Shown here one piece after another: positions 14,201-26,028 of a stretch of 64,000 nt of DNA. This DNA comes from Allodiplogaster sudhausi (Eukaryota > Nematoda > Chromadorea > Rhabditida > Diplogasteridae): contig CALZFC010000007.1 in NCBI GenBank assembly GCA_945643635.1, positions 496,001 through 560,000 on the forward strand, read 5' to 3'. Each line of letters opens with the position of its first letter. Position 1 is the first letter of the stretch. Made by a program: the position numbers and the translations under genes. Under the pieces are notes generated by a model that had not been told where the DNA came from, made no database searches, and saw only the letters and a program-made list of their open reading frames with translations.

Positions 14201-16840
14201 TCAGCTTTCAAGAACAGAAATACAAAAATGCAGAGTTAGCCAACTTATCCTGAATCTACCGTCATTATTTGGACATAAATCCCTATTTTGCACCACATTA
14301 AATATTTTGCTTACCGTAACCTACTTCCATACCAAATCGAACTTTTCATTGATGCGATTCGAATAAGAAAATAAGTCGATAATGTAGGCTGGTGTCTTGC
14401 ACAACGTGGGGGACTCTTTTGAGTGGGGTTACGGTCACAACCTCTTGTAGCTGTCGGCACTTCGACTCCTGGAGCGGTGTCGGCTTCGACTCCGAGTGCG
14501 ATGTCGGCTCCGACTCCGTGACCGGTGTCGGCTGCCACTTCGCGAGCAGCGTCTACTTCGGCTCCGGGATGAGCGAGTTCTGAATTAAGAACAACCTTTT
14601 CGGACCAGAGAATGATACCAGCGATGGATAGGGAATAATAGAGAGAGAGAGAGTGAGAGAGAGAGAGAGAAAAGAGAAGAAAAGGGGAGCTGCTAACCGC
14701 CGTCTGTCTCCACTTCGGTGATGTCGAGGTGGTGAAGCATGGCTTCGTTCACGACGACGAGAGGACGAGGAAAGAGGTGAAGGCCTGTCAATGAAAGAGA
14801 GGATTTCAGTGTAAAAAAGGAGAGGAGAGAGAAAAAGAGTCTAAATGTCCAACTTGCTCCCCGTATCCGTGGCTGCGGTGGATATAACGAGATGATGGCT
14901 GGGAGTGTTCTTGGCTGTTGCTTCTAGGGGCGCCTTGGATGTGCTGGGTTCGTTCTGGGGCGTGAGGACAGGAGGGCGGGGAGAGAGGCTGTCGGTTCGG
15001 GATTCGCTTCTCGTCGGCACCGGGAAGCCCTTCTCCTCTGCCGAGGGGACAGATGTCCCAGATGGTGGCTGAGCAATGGCTTCGACGTGCGAGGTGCTCG
15101 CTGCTGCTGAGATGGCCGCCTCCTTCTTCCTCGCCAGTTCCGAAGTCAGCAGACGGCGCGCCTGAGCGGCCGTTCGCGCTGCTTCCGCTTCCTGCAATAG
15201 AAATTGCCCTTCTCTTTTCTCTCTCTTTCTCATCCTTTCAACCACAGTCTCTCTCTCTCTCTCTCTCCTACCTCCTCTTTCCGCCGCTCCTCTTCCTTGA
15301 CCAGCTCTTTCTTCCTCTCCTCCTCCTCTCGTTCTTTCCTCTCAGCTTCTGCCGCCAGCCTTGCTGCTACCTCAACCAACAGTTTTTCTTTTTCTATTTG
15401 CAGTACTAGCAAAAAAAAAACGTTCATCCGTATTCACGGATGTCTTCTTATTAGCTATACCACTCCATATGTAGCAAATAAACAGACAAATAAATAGCAT
15501 GGATCTTGATTAATGATAACTAAATAAATTCCCGAACCTGTTTAGCCTGCTGGATCGCCTTCTCCAGCACGCTTTTCTGAACGGCCACAGTTTCTGCGGT
15601 TGTCGCTGGTTGGGGCGGCGGGGGCGGGGGCGGAGGGGCTGGTGCCAGTGGGGTGCGAGGCGGGGGCGGGATGGGAACGGCTGCGCCACGGAAGGGAACA
15701 GGCAGAGGTGCACGAGGGGGAGGCGGCACTGGGTGGGGCATGCGAGGGGGCATGGCAGGGGGATGGAGGCCGACGGGCATGCGAGGGGGCGGCGGACGCG
15801 GCACTGGCGCCGCGGAGGCTGCAGCTTGCCGCGCAGCTGCCAGACGACGAATCTCCGCGTCTTCTGCTTGCATCTTTGCAAATGCCTGCAAAATGCTTGA
15901 TTAAACGAGCAGTAAACGTATTTCTTAATGTTTATCTGGAGACTTAGAATCATTTCGTTAAAAATCAGAAGGTGCAATTAGGACGCATCGGAAGTGGCGG
16001 GATCAGTTGTAAGCCCCCTTTAATGAAAATGAGAGATTGAGCGAGCGAGAGGGAATGAGACAACCATTTTGATCTACTACTAACTTCGAGTGCTCGATGT
16101 CGCTCCCGTAGAATGTGCTCTGCTGGTGTCGGCGGCGTAGTCGTGTTGGGAGTCGGGGCTGCTGGCTTCGTGGGAGCCGTCGCTGGCGCCGCGCCGGCAG
16201 AGACTGCCGCCGTGGAAGCGAGTGCAGGTGTCGGGGTCTTGATTGTTGATGGCACCGGGATAACTAGACCTGGCTCGGGCAGCGGCGTTGCTGTCGTAGC
16301 AACAACGAGAGATGGTTCGGCTGCGATTCCTGGCTCCCTGCCGGCAGAAGTGGTAGCAGGCACGGGGTTTGCCGGGTCTGAATCGGTAGCTGCTGCTGCG
16401 GCCGGCGCCGAACTCTCTGCTTCTGCCGGCTCGGCCGGGCCACTCCTCAGCGCGATCAGTGGCACGTTGTCCTCTTCGTCGTTCTTGCCATCGCTAGCCA
16501 TCTCCATTGGGGCCTTAATTACAAAACAGAGGATAGTTATAGGAGAGAGAAGGGGGGGGGGGGCGGGGAATTATAATAGAAGAACATTTTAACCAAAAAA
16601 AACAAGTCCTAAGTCCATGGGCATCGGAAAATAATAAGCGAGAGAGAGAGAGAGAGAAAAATAGAGAGAGTGAGAGAGAGAGAAAGAGAGTGAGATCCAG
16701 AAATTGAGAGATCGAGAAGGAGAGAACGACGAAACGCAAGCAAGATGTAGATGTATTAAAGTTATTTGTGATTTTCACAATTAAAGAAAGCGAACGGGAG
16801 AGAAAGACGGAGAAAGAGGGAGAGAGAGACAGAGAAAGAC

Positions 16841-16877
<37 letters not shown>

Positions 16878-17761
16878 GAGAGAAGAAAGAGAGGGAGGGG
16901 GAGAGAAAGAGAAAGAGAGTGCGAATCGGTGAGAGCAAGAAATACACAGCGGAAAAAGCAGCAACTCTTAATCTGAATGGAACCAGAACTCAGGAGCATT
17001 CGATGATTGAAATAATCAGACAGAGAAGTTAAGAGATGTCAGAGAGGTCATTCAAGAACAAATTGAAATAAAAAGTCAGCAGGAGGACCGGTACATGAAC
17101 GGAAACAGAGAGTGGCAGTCAAGCACCGCGAGAATGAGAGCGACAGAGTGAACGAGAGATATAAGAGAGAGAGAGAGAGAGAGATAGAAAGAGAGACAGA
17201 ACAGGGGTAGAATTGAGTATTCAATGAAGAAGGGGAGTAGAGAGTGCCCTGGGGCAGTGTGCGCATAGAAAGAGAGACAGAGCAGGGGTAGAATTGAGTA
17301 TTCAATGAAGAAGGGGAGTTGAGAGTGCCCTGGGGCAGTGTGCGCATCTCTCTGTTGACGGGAAGGCAATGAGACGGGTCAGAGGAGACGCCGCGGGCAC
17401 AGGGAATGCAGCTTGTAGAGTGCTTAATGAGACAGCGGTGGGCAGGGAGGGAGGAATGGAAAGAGTAGGGGGCGAGAGAGAGGTTAAAGAGTGAAGAGAG
17501 AGAAAAGAGAATGAGAGAGAGAAAAAGAGAAAGAAAAAGAGAGAGAAGAAAGAGATTGAGAAAAACGAGGAAAGAGAGAGGGAGATATGAACATTGAACT
17601 CGAGAGTAAATTGGCAAATTGTGAGAGGAGCTCTAGCGTATCCTTTTCTCTCACCGAACTGATAACTGTAATTGCTGTCACCCGCGCCAATTAATTAAAA
17701 TATATTCAAAGAAAACTACATAAAATACTACTCGTTCAGTGGTGAGAGATAAAGAGGTGGG

Positions 17762-17820
<59 letters not shown>

Positions 17821-17845
17821 GAGAGAGAGGGAGAGAGAGAGAGAG

Positions 17846-17892
<47 letters not shown>

Positions 17893-20800
17893 AATGCTTG
17901 TGCAAGGACACGGAAAAGCCAATACGCAGACCATAAGGAAAAGATCCATACAAGAAAACACAGAGAGGAGGAGAAAGAGATGAAATGACAAGCTTCGGTT
18001 CGTTCGGTGAAGACTCCGAAAAAAATTTCCATAGAAAATGATATAAAAAAATTACTTAAACAAGATATTTAGAAGAAATAAAGCAACCTCATTGACATCC
18101 GCCGATGATTCTGCCATCTGCTTCTCTAAGAGATTCACTTCGCTTCCACTCTCCTCTGGCTTTTCTGGTAGGACTTCCGCTTCAGGAGCCACATCGCTCT
18201 GCGCGCTGGCCGCGTTATCCGCTTTACTCGCGTTATCCTCTCCAGGCACGTTAACCGCTTGCAATGCCGTTTCCCTCTCCTGCTCGGCGTTCAGCACTTC
18301 CCTGTCTTCTTCTTCTTGTACTACGATGATCTCTTCCTCTTCCAGTTCTGGCGCATTCTCCTTGTATGAATCTCCTTTCGCTTCTACCGTATCCCTAGTC
18401 TCGGCCACAGCAACCGGCTCTTCAACAGTACCCTGGACAGTTACCGTATCCTGGACGGCTACAGCATCCTCGCGAATAACAGTATCATTCCGTAAGAGAA
18501 GTAGCTCAGCCTCGGCTATTGTAACAGGGGGAGGTCTTGCAGAATAGCTGGGCGGAACGAGAGTGATGTCATCGTCATCGATGCCCTCAACGTCGATCTC
18601 TTCTTCTTCTTCGTCTATTTCCACGTGATTCGTGCCGATCAGTAAAGCCGCTTCATTCAGGACAGCGGTTAGTGCTTAAAAAATTATTTTATCCCCCCCA
18701 TTATCTTGCGAAATTAATCTTTATAAATGTACTATCCAAGTTTGTATTATTCCCATCCCATTTTTATAGCTAGAACTCTACAATTTATTTAGTTAGCAAT
18801 AAAATGCCATTTGCTAAACCTTGTCCAGAACAGCCAGCCCCGCCAGTCCTCATTTCCTCCTGCGGGCATTCCTCTCCTCCGGCCGCGAACTCCCTCCGCT
18901 CTGCTTCTCTGCTGCCTCTCTCAAGTGGATATGCACTCTCGCCGTGTTCTCTGCCCGCCTCTTCGCTCTCCTCCTCCTCGTCAATGTCTTCAATGGCCAC
19001 GCATGATGTTGAAGGGACGCTGTGGGCCTTAGAAAAAGGACTTCATCTTATTAATTGAGCTCTCTCATTCACTTTATCTCCTCCAACCAATTTGAATCAA
19101 CCTACATATCATTTTACCATCCCAACTGCTCCAGTACAACCTCACTAATTATAAGGTCAAATACCAACTCCCTCTTTCTCTGTCTCCTATCTCTCTCTCT
19201 CTTTCTCTCTCTAACCAGTTGAACTGTCTGGTCGTGCAGAAGAGGGGGTTGTTCATCCTCGTCTTCCCTGTCCATGGTTTCTTCTCTGCCTGCTCCACTG
19301 GCTGCCCTCTGTGGACTGGCCTCTCCAAGCTCAACCGATGCATCCGACTCGGGCCTAGAGGAACGAAATGAAACATCTGACATGGCCATACATCGTATAC
19401 TCACATTTCTTCTGCTTTTATTTACAAAACGGCTTGGAAAAAGTAGTAGCATTTAACGTAGAATGTTTCGTACTTTCCATAGAATCTTATTAGGAGTACG
19501 TGTTCAAGTGACATCGTAGGTTATCAAGACATAAACACTAGTAGAGATGCATCTTCCCAACGAAATGCTAAGTACCAAGAGCGAATTGTTCAATGTGATT
19601 TGTCTTGTCTTGGCATGGAAAAGACAAATGCAAGCAATTTATCGTGTTAAAGCATCTCCCTGAAGGAGGAATGAAAGTAGCCATAACATCCACTGATTGA
19701 CTGACTAGCGACCGTAGCCTTGCTGTGAATGATAAACAGAGAGATAAGAAACTCGGCTTCAGCCAAGGAAAAGTGGCATAATTCATCCTCAATTTAATTT
19801 TATTAGGAGTACGGTAGTTGTTATATCGTTCTTCCATCCTTCTAATTGTCTGCAACAGACGAAAAAGGAAAACAACAAGGTCTTCAGTGCCTTTTCACTC
19901 TCCCTCGGTCAATTCTTTACATCCCTGCCCATTTCATTGAGGACCTTCTCTAGCTTCTCTGTCACATGCTCTCTCACTCTATCTCTCTTCTCCATCCCTC
20001 TCTCTGTCTCCATCTACTCTCTCGCATCCTCGTCTCTCCACTCTCTCGCCACGACACCCCGAATCGATTGCAGCGGCAGCGGCAGAGAGTGTGCGGGGCG
20101 TGTGTGTATGTCTCCCGTGTGATAGGGTTCCCAGCAAAGGCTCTCTCTCTCTCTCTCGCTCTCTCTTTCTCTCTTCGTCATTGCTCAAAGCTACAGTAAC
20201 TTACTACTCATGTCACGACTAATCAGCATTCATGTATTTTGCAATAGAAATAGCAGGGGTTCTATACAATTACATTCCATGTATACATATTTACTATACT
20301 CATAACACAGACTGACATTAGTATAAAGAAGGAAATCGCCAACCTGACAATCCTTTCAATTCCCTCCTCCTCGTCCTCCAGTTCCTGCTTCGACTTGCGT
20401 TTCCTCCTATTTCCGCCACTCTTTCGTTTCGGCGCGGCGGCCGCCCGTTTCCGTGGCGGCGCCCGTGATTTCGGCGGCGTCCGAGAGGAAGAAGCCGCGG
20501 CGCCCGGCGTCAGCTCCTTGGATGGCGTCCGCGGTTCAGATTCTCTCGTCGTAGCCACGTTCGGCGTACTCTGAACAAATCCAACTTAAATCATTCAAAA
20601 TGATAGAACTGTCCGAATTAATATACAAAACTCGAATGAAAGATTCGCCCTCATTTCAAGTCGTCTGGCCAGAGAAAGATTGAGCAGTCTACATAATCGT
20701 AAGAATGCCTTCTTTTATGTTTCATTTATAAGCAGCATGTACATATTCATTCTCTTTCTTTGCCTTCAAATGCATCTCCATTAACTTTCTTTCCCTTTTC

Positions 20801-21095
20801 TGTGACCGCTTCAACTAAATCATGTCAATTTCAGAACGTTTTCTACTAACATCACTGAGTCATTTGACATAATAACTAAACAATAAGTAGCATTTCCAAC
20901 TTTTCTGGCGGGTGGCCTCCCGGGACCTCCGCGTCGTTTCGGCGCAGGCGGCGCGTCTGCCGCGGCGGCAGCGGCCGTAGCCGCGACGACTGCCGCGACC
21001 GAAGCGGCAGCCTGCGCACGCATCGATCTGCGCAGCATCCTTCCGCCTCTGCCGCACTTGCAACTGATGCTGCAGTTGCTGTTTGCGTCCTCTTC
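4003..21095 (-). CDS. met-1: SETD2/MET-1-like histone H3K36 methyltransferase
   Basis: Multi-exon gene, probably about 1,800-2,000 residues. In order: an exon (21095-20901) with Ala runs and an AT-hook core, RRGGPGRPPARK; a basic Lys/Arg/Pro exon (20570-20344); acidic exons (19354-19216, 19027-18820, 18674-18088); Pro/Ala exons (16513-16085, 15885-15538); an RS-repeat region (about 14570-12735); AWS (about 11450-11300, many Cys); SET (about 11051-10185) with RFINHSCEPNCVAEK for SAM and substrate binding; post-SET RCFCGAPSC (about 10040); Pro-rich exons; a WW-like segment (about 5290-5165); and an SRI domain (about 4640-4003) ending YPSKLV-TGA. Those neighbouring exons I traced base by base (21095-18088, 16513-15538) are phase compatible; some middle joins are not resolved. 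AWS-SET-postSET plus WW plus SRI is diagnostic of the Set2/SETD2 family, which methylates H3K36 and binds the phosphorylated Pol II tail through SRI. The domain content is seen; the function is inferred from the family. The true 5' end may lie further upstream. Confidence 0.88.
4439..4496. repeat. GA microsatellite inside an intron
   Basis: A nearly pure GA run, CT in the transcript sense, directly next to the start of an exon of the SETD2-like gene. It represents dozens of such tracts in this window. Confidence 0.9.
4807..4974. repeat. long GA tract in intron
   Basis: About 170 bp of GA with GAAAGA interruptions, ending beside the exon that starts near 5000 in the SETD2-like gene. On the transcribed strand it is a long polypyrimidine tract. 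Confidence 0.9.
8361..8419. repeat. compound (AT)n(AG)n microsatellite
   Basis: About 16 AT units run directly into about 14 AG units, in an intron of the SETD2-like gene. The abrupt switch suggests slippage from a single transition point. Confidence 0.9.
11154..11302. repeat. GA tract abutting the AWS exon
   Basis: About 150 bp of GA with GAAA interruptions fills the intron between the AWS exon and the next SET exon. Confidence 0.9.
16641..16922. repeat. GA tracts in a long intron
   Basis: Two GA blocks separated by about 100 bp of mixed sequence, in the 1.6-kb intron between exons 18088 and 16513 of the SETD2-like gene. Confidence 0.85.
17186..17347. repeat. 81-bp tandem duplication
   Basis: Two adjacent 81-bp copies (17186-17266 and 17267-17347) differing at two positions, inside an intron of the SETD2-like gene. 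Each holds GGGGTAGAATTGAGTATTC and ends GTGTGCGCAT. Confidence 0.95.
17766..17890. repeat. GA tract
   Basis: About 125 bp of GA with few interruptions in the same intron of the SETD2-like gene. Confidence 0.9.
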
Positions 21096-21124
21096 CTGTG
21101 GTTAGCGTCTCCTGACAACTGCGC

Positions 21125-22604
21125 TGCAAAGGGAAGAATGATACGCGTGCTGCAAGGCTTCTTCTCATTCCATCGCCGCTTCAATCACCGCCTCCTCCGA
21201 GAGGCTCTCTTATTGATCATCTTCAATGCGCAAGAACACTCTCCATTTCCATCGGATGAAAGAGAAATAGCTGAGAACAGAGGCTAACAATTACGACTGA
21301 GAAGTCGGGAGGACAGAAGGGGTGAGAGAGAGAGAGCGAGAGTGAGAGAGAGAACATATAGAGAGGGAGTGAGATAAGGAGAGAGAGAGAGAGAGAGTGA
21401 CAACAAGAGAGCGATGAAGAAACGTAGAGTGAAAGTAAGCCTCCAGAAAAGGTTTTATATAAAGAATGTAATAAACAAGTGGTCCGTCCCATCGCACTAG
21501 AACGCTACTCAACGGGGCCCTGAACTAGAAGAAGTGCAAATACAGTGAACCCTGAACCCATCCAATAAATTGCAAACTGAAACTACAGCTATTGTTAGCA
21601 AGCCATTGCCTGGCTGAAAGAACTCTATTTCCGTAGTGCGGTAACCTGTAAGCTCTGCTCTGGGGACGGGTCTCGTATCTCTCTGTAAGTAATCGTTCTG
21701 GTTGTTCAGTTCTACCGTATACCCAACTAGAGCTTCAATCGACTCCGAGATCACTTTATCGACCTGGGAAAGCGAGGAGACAAGTGAATAACATTAAAAT
21801 TTAACAAATGTGAGAATGTCTGAAAACATAACAAACGTGAAGATGTACAAATTGGAAAACCCGTACAATGGTAACATAGTAAATGAGACCAAATTGGAAA
21901 ATGATTAACTGCGAAATCTCCAACGGCATTAACCTCTCTCAGCGGGTCGAACTCGGGTCGTCGTTCAACAGGAGAAGGGGAGTGGAGAGCGAGAGAGGTG
22001 AGAGAGAGAGACAGAAAGAAAGAGAGAGAGAGAGAGGTGAAGAGAAAGAGGAGAGAAAGCCTATTCTATAGGGAGACTGCGTCAGAGATATGTGCTTGGA
22101 AGAGAATGAGACAAAGATAGGAGAGATAACGCGGAAATGAGAGAGTCTAGACATGCTGAGTGTGTTGACGGCAGGCGAGGAGGCGCGAGAACGAGAGAGT
22201 GGTGAATGGGAGGGGCAGAGAATGAAGAGCAACTGAATGCGAGAGTGAGAGAGTGTGAGAGGGTAAGGAGAGAAAGAGAGAAAAAGGACGAATGGGGGAA
22301 GCGGGCGGCAGAGTAGACGCGAGGCCGTTGGCTCTGCACCTCGCATTGATTGGCGAGAGATGAGAGGGAGCAGAGAAAGAGAGAATGGAAGAGATGGAGA
22401 GGTCAGACAACGGAAATACGCTGATAATCATAGACCGAGAGTGAGGGAGGAGAGAGAGAGAGAGAGAGAGAGAGAGCAGGAGAGGAGAGTTCTAACGCTT
22501 AGACAAGCGAAACAGTAGTAGGACAAAAGTCAGGGGTAGTGGGGAGAGAATAAGTGCTTTACGAGAGGAGAGAGGGAGAGAAGAAGATAGAAGAGAGGGA
22601 GAGA

Positions 22605-22635
<31 letters not shown>

Positions 22636-22834
22636 GGGGGAGAGAAGAAGAGAGAGAGAGAGAGGGAGAGAAGAAGAGAGAGAAAGAGAGAGAGCGAGAG
22701 AGAGAGAGAGAGAGCGAGAGAGAGTGAGAGTAGTGAATCAGTAGTGCAAGGAGGGATAGTGGGAGGGTGGATGACGTCAGTGTACGAATGGAGGCACCAC
22801 CAAGCATTTCCCTCGTTCTCCATTGCTGCTTCAT
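21125..22834 (-). other. candidate 5' exons of the SETD2-like gene
   Basis: Three minus-strand segments look like exons. One near 22845-22790 follows a good TTTTCAG acceptor and contains nearby ATGs (MKQQWRTREML or MENEGNAW). One near 21765-21720 encodes VDKVISESIEALV. One near 21213-21190 encodes SLSEEA before a GTGATT donor, in phase with the AT-hook exon. I could not find a phase-consistent path joining all three, so the gene start is open. Between them lie long GA/CT tracts (22448-22480, 22567-22730, 21320-21400). A separate small upstream gene is an alternative. Confidence 0.35.
22567..22730. repeat. GA tract with GGAGA and GAAGA units
   Basis: Purine-only run of over 150 bp between candidate 5' exons of the SETD2-like gene. 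Confidence 0.9.
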
Positions 22835-23264
22835 CGTGCAGACTCGCCTGAAAAGGAATATCGAAAATTGAAAAGAAAAAATAAGAAAGTTTCTTTGACT
22901 AAAAAAAAAGAAATAGTCTTCTCAAGGAAGGGTTCAAATTATGTTAAATATGTCTACCGTATCAATCCATCGCTCATTGTCTGGCCGGATCGCTTCTTGC
23001 CGTGAGAGAAGAGTCGGCTGAAGCGGGGGTCGACGTCAAGAGTGCCTTCTCCGCCTTCAGCATTCTATCGTTCACGGCCACCACCTCCAAAAGTCATATT
23101 TCACGTCATCTAATTTACTTAAAAAAAAGACTAGCTTAAAAAGGACAAGAAATGTTATCCTGGCGGTGCAGGATAATTGTGACAAGTTGTGTCTCTCTCT
23201 CAATAAACAGCAAGAGTACGACTATGAAAAGTGAAAAAGAACTTACCACTGGAAACAGGAAGAG

Positions 23265-24283
23265 TTATGGATAAATGGACAAGAGTTTAGTTTCTTTCTC
23301 CAGGCCTTTTAGCTGAAAATAATGGAATAAAAAAGATAATTAGGAAACCTTGAGTTGTTGTCCTTGAGCCTGGAGCAAGATGTGCGTGCCAAGAGTGCGC
23401 GACCATTGTCCCGTGTAGAGCGAGTTGCCAATCTCAATATTCATCTCATCCAATAACAATTGCATGCACAAACCAATTTCAGAACAAAGAAAATTAATGT
23501 TATTTTAAATATATTTATTACATACAACTTTCCCCGGAAACGCAATAAGCGGTCCGGAGGAAAAAAGGAAAACGCTGAAAATGATTAATAATACACCTGT
23601 CCGGAGACGACGAATATTCTGCCGTAATAAAGCAACGAAAATAGAACACAATGTTTATGCTAAAACAATAGAAGAGACTACACAAATTTTTCGCTATAAT
23701 ATATTGTTTTATTATCTTCACCAACCTGCAAAATGGGATCAGCATTTCCGGGCCTCCTGAGTGCAACTTTCCCGGCTTCGACTGCCTCACGCAATACTTC
23801 AGCATTTAACACACCGTCCACCTGCAATAAAACACCGGATTCAGGAATTTCTCATTTCGAGTACATAACCCCATGTCCAAAGAATAGCGCTGAACCGTTT
23901 TTAACAAGAACTATGGACGTTTCAAACATAACGAATGATAGCAATCATTACATTAACCCTACTACTTTCATCAGAGCCATTGCAATACCGCATTCGAGTT
24001 TAATACAACATATTCTTCTTTGACTGCCATGATAAAAGATTTGGTGATGTCAGTAAATGCAGCTGTTCAATAATCGAGCCACTGTTATTTCTTAGATCAA
24101 ATTCATCTGACACACCGAATACTACGGATTGTAAGACCCCGTTCCATAGTTGTGCTTGACACACACCTGCACAACCATGGTCTGCTCCTCCCATTCGTCT
24201 TCGTCTGAATCTGAGCCAGCTATTGTTGGTGGCTTCGTTTCTTGGCTAGCGCCGGGCTTGGAAGGCGAGCGGCGTCGAGGCAT
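23265..24283 (-). CDS. GTF3C6: TFIIIC subunit 6-like protein (GTF3C6/TFIIIC35)
   Basis: Four exons join in phase: 24283-24167, 23821-23726, 23432-23349 and 23312-23265 (TAA), giving 114 residues. The N-terminus is basic and then acidic (GSDSDEDEWEE), followed by a strand-helix segment (TMVVQVDGVLNAEVL) and the hallmark IGNSLYTGQWSRTLGTHILL, which fits the short TFIIIC subunit 6 domain (an aromatic, G.W/Y and LGT pattern). The domain belongs to the TFIIIC tau-A lobe that helps load TFIIIB at tRNA and 5S genes. At 114 residues it is shorter than the roughly 210-residue human protein and lacks its C-terminal tail. An in-frame ATG at 24319 would add 12 residues. The role is inferred from the motif. 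Confidence 0.8.
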
Positions 24284-25532
24284 ACCCGGAGGAAGAAAAC
24301 AAGTCATTAAATCACTCATTACTGGTCAACGAACTACGCATGATAAGTATACATGGCAGGAGAGCAGGAATGCTGAATAGCTCAGAGGTGGAAAAGAACT
24401 GAATGAATAAACTGGTTACATTCCTACATTGCCGCGAATTGAGCGAGAAATGCGGAAGAACACAGAACAAATAAACAAATGAACAGATGCCAAATAAAAT
24501 GCGCGGTCACTGTGATTAAACGTCGAAAGAAACCCGCGTTAGCATGTCATCGCAATGCATATTTGTATGCAAAGTGAATAAAACTTGGTGAATAATGAAA
24601 CTTCATCAGCCTATCAAACAAGCAAAATATTTTGAACCGTCTATTTTTAGTGAGATATGGGAGAACAATTACTGTATCGTAGGAAAAATTTACTTAACGT
24701 TCTCCAACTTTCGAATTAAAAGGCTGTTAATTTAATTATTTGCACGATACATTTTTTTAAATTTTTTAAATTCAACTTCTGATTTTAATAGGTCGCCCAC
24801 ACACTTTTAATTCTTACTTTTTCCTATGCAAAAGCTCATGCATGGGCATTTAATTTAAAATGTATTTTTGATCTACACCGCAACTTAACTGGATAGTTCA
24901 AGCGTAAATCTAGTTTTTTTTCTCGATTAAATGCCGTAGATGTCAAGCAATAATCGGTAAAGATGGATGGTGACGAAGAAGAGGCAGAAGAGAGGCAGAG
25001 GAATCAAATTAGAAGAGAGGAAAGAGAGAACAGAGAGAGAGAAGGGGACAGTGAGGATGATGAGAGGGGTGACAGTAGAGATAAAGAGAGATTAAGAGGG
25101 AGATAGAGAGAGAGAGACTTCGAAAACAACTGGATAATTTAAGCGAATTGTGCAAGTAAAAATGTCAACATCTCTTCGATTGAATGCTCTCTCCAGGAAA
25201 TCTGCTTGAAAATTTCGAACAACTCCACAATATGAAGCATTCTTTAGCGTGGGATGGAAAGGGGGGCTCGGAGAGAATTGGTGCGTTTTCTTGTTGCTGC
25301 ATTTGTTTTTGTTGACTTGCAGAAAGCGCGTACTTTTCGTATTCTTCGAGGTGGACTGGCCATCCTTTCGGCTGATTCACGCTTTTTGTACGAGGTGTAA
25401 GGCTGCTCATAAAACCAAAATCTGTATATTCTCCATTCGTTTACATCGCATTCAACAATGATTAAATAATTAGCGAAGAAACAGGATTTATCTACTTAGG
25501 TGCGTATACCCGAAGAAGTGAGAACGGTTCTG

Positions 25533-25571
<39 letters not shown>

Positions 25572-26028
25572 GAGATAAGGAGAGAGAGAGATAAGGGGAG
25601 AGTGAACAACAGAGGCAGAAAAATACAAATCAGAAATGAAATGTGTTATCAAGTGGAAAATTTTCACAGCGACACATCATCGATGCACAGGAATGTTAAA
25701 TACGCTGTAGGAGGGGGTTCTGGCTAAACCTTAAGATTGATATGCTGATTTCAATTGTTAGGCATGAAGAAACCGTAGTAGATCGTTGGGAAGAAAAAAA
25801 AGTAATGCGAAAAGAGGAGCTAACAGAGCGAAGAAAGTTCGAGAACAAATTAGACCATCTTGAGAAGAGTACTGTAGATACCGTAGTCAAGAGTACAGTA
25901 ATGCCTAAGGAATATATCGATCGAGGAAGAACTCTGCTGATATGACAGCTGGGCGAAACAATGGAAACAAGATGGGGATTGAGAATGAGAATATTACTTC
26001 TTCAATTCGTTACTTCATCTTCTGCCTT
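24284..26028. other. intergenic; one weak candidate exon
   Basis: AT-rich DNA with GA tracts at 25000-25110 and 25538-25600. A minus-strand frame at 25410-25165 (starting MSSLTPRTKSVNQPKGWPVH, Gln-rich) has reasonable composition and could be a small gene or an exon, but I found no partner exon. A plus-strand Glu/Arg-rich frame at 25742-25945 is weaker. I call neither as a gene. Confidence 0.35.

Noticed and set aside
16113..16592. 159-residue plus-strand Ala/Gly/Val frame
   Set aside because: Antisense shadow of the Pro/Ala exon of the SETD2-like gene, whose minus-strand frame has matching splice sites.
18092..18547. 151-residue plus-strand Ser/Thr-rich frame
   Set aside because: Antisense of the acidic minus-strand exon, which is in phase with its neighbours on both sides.
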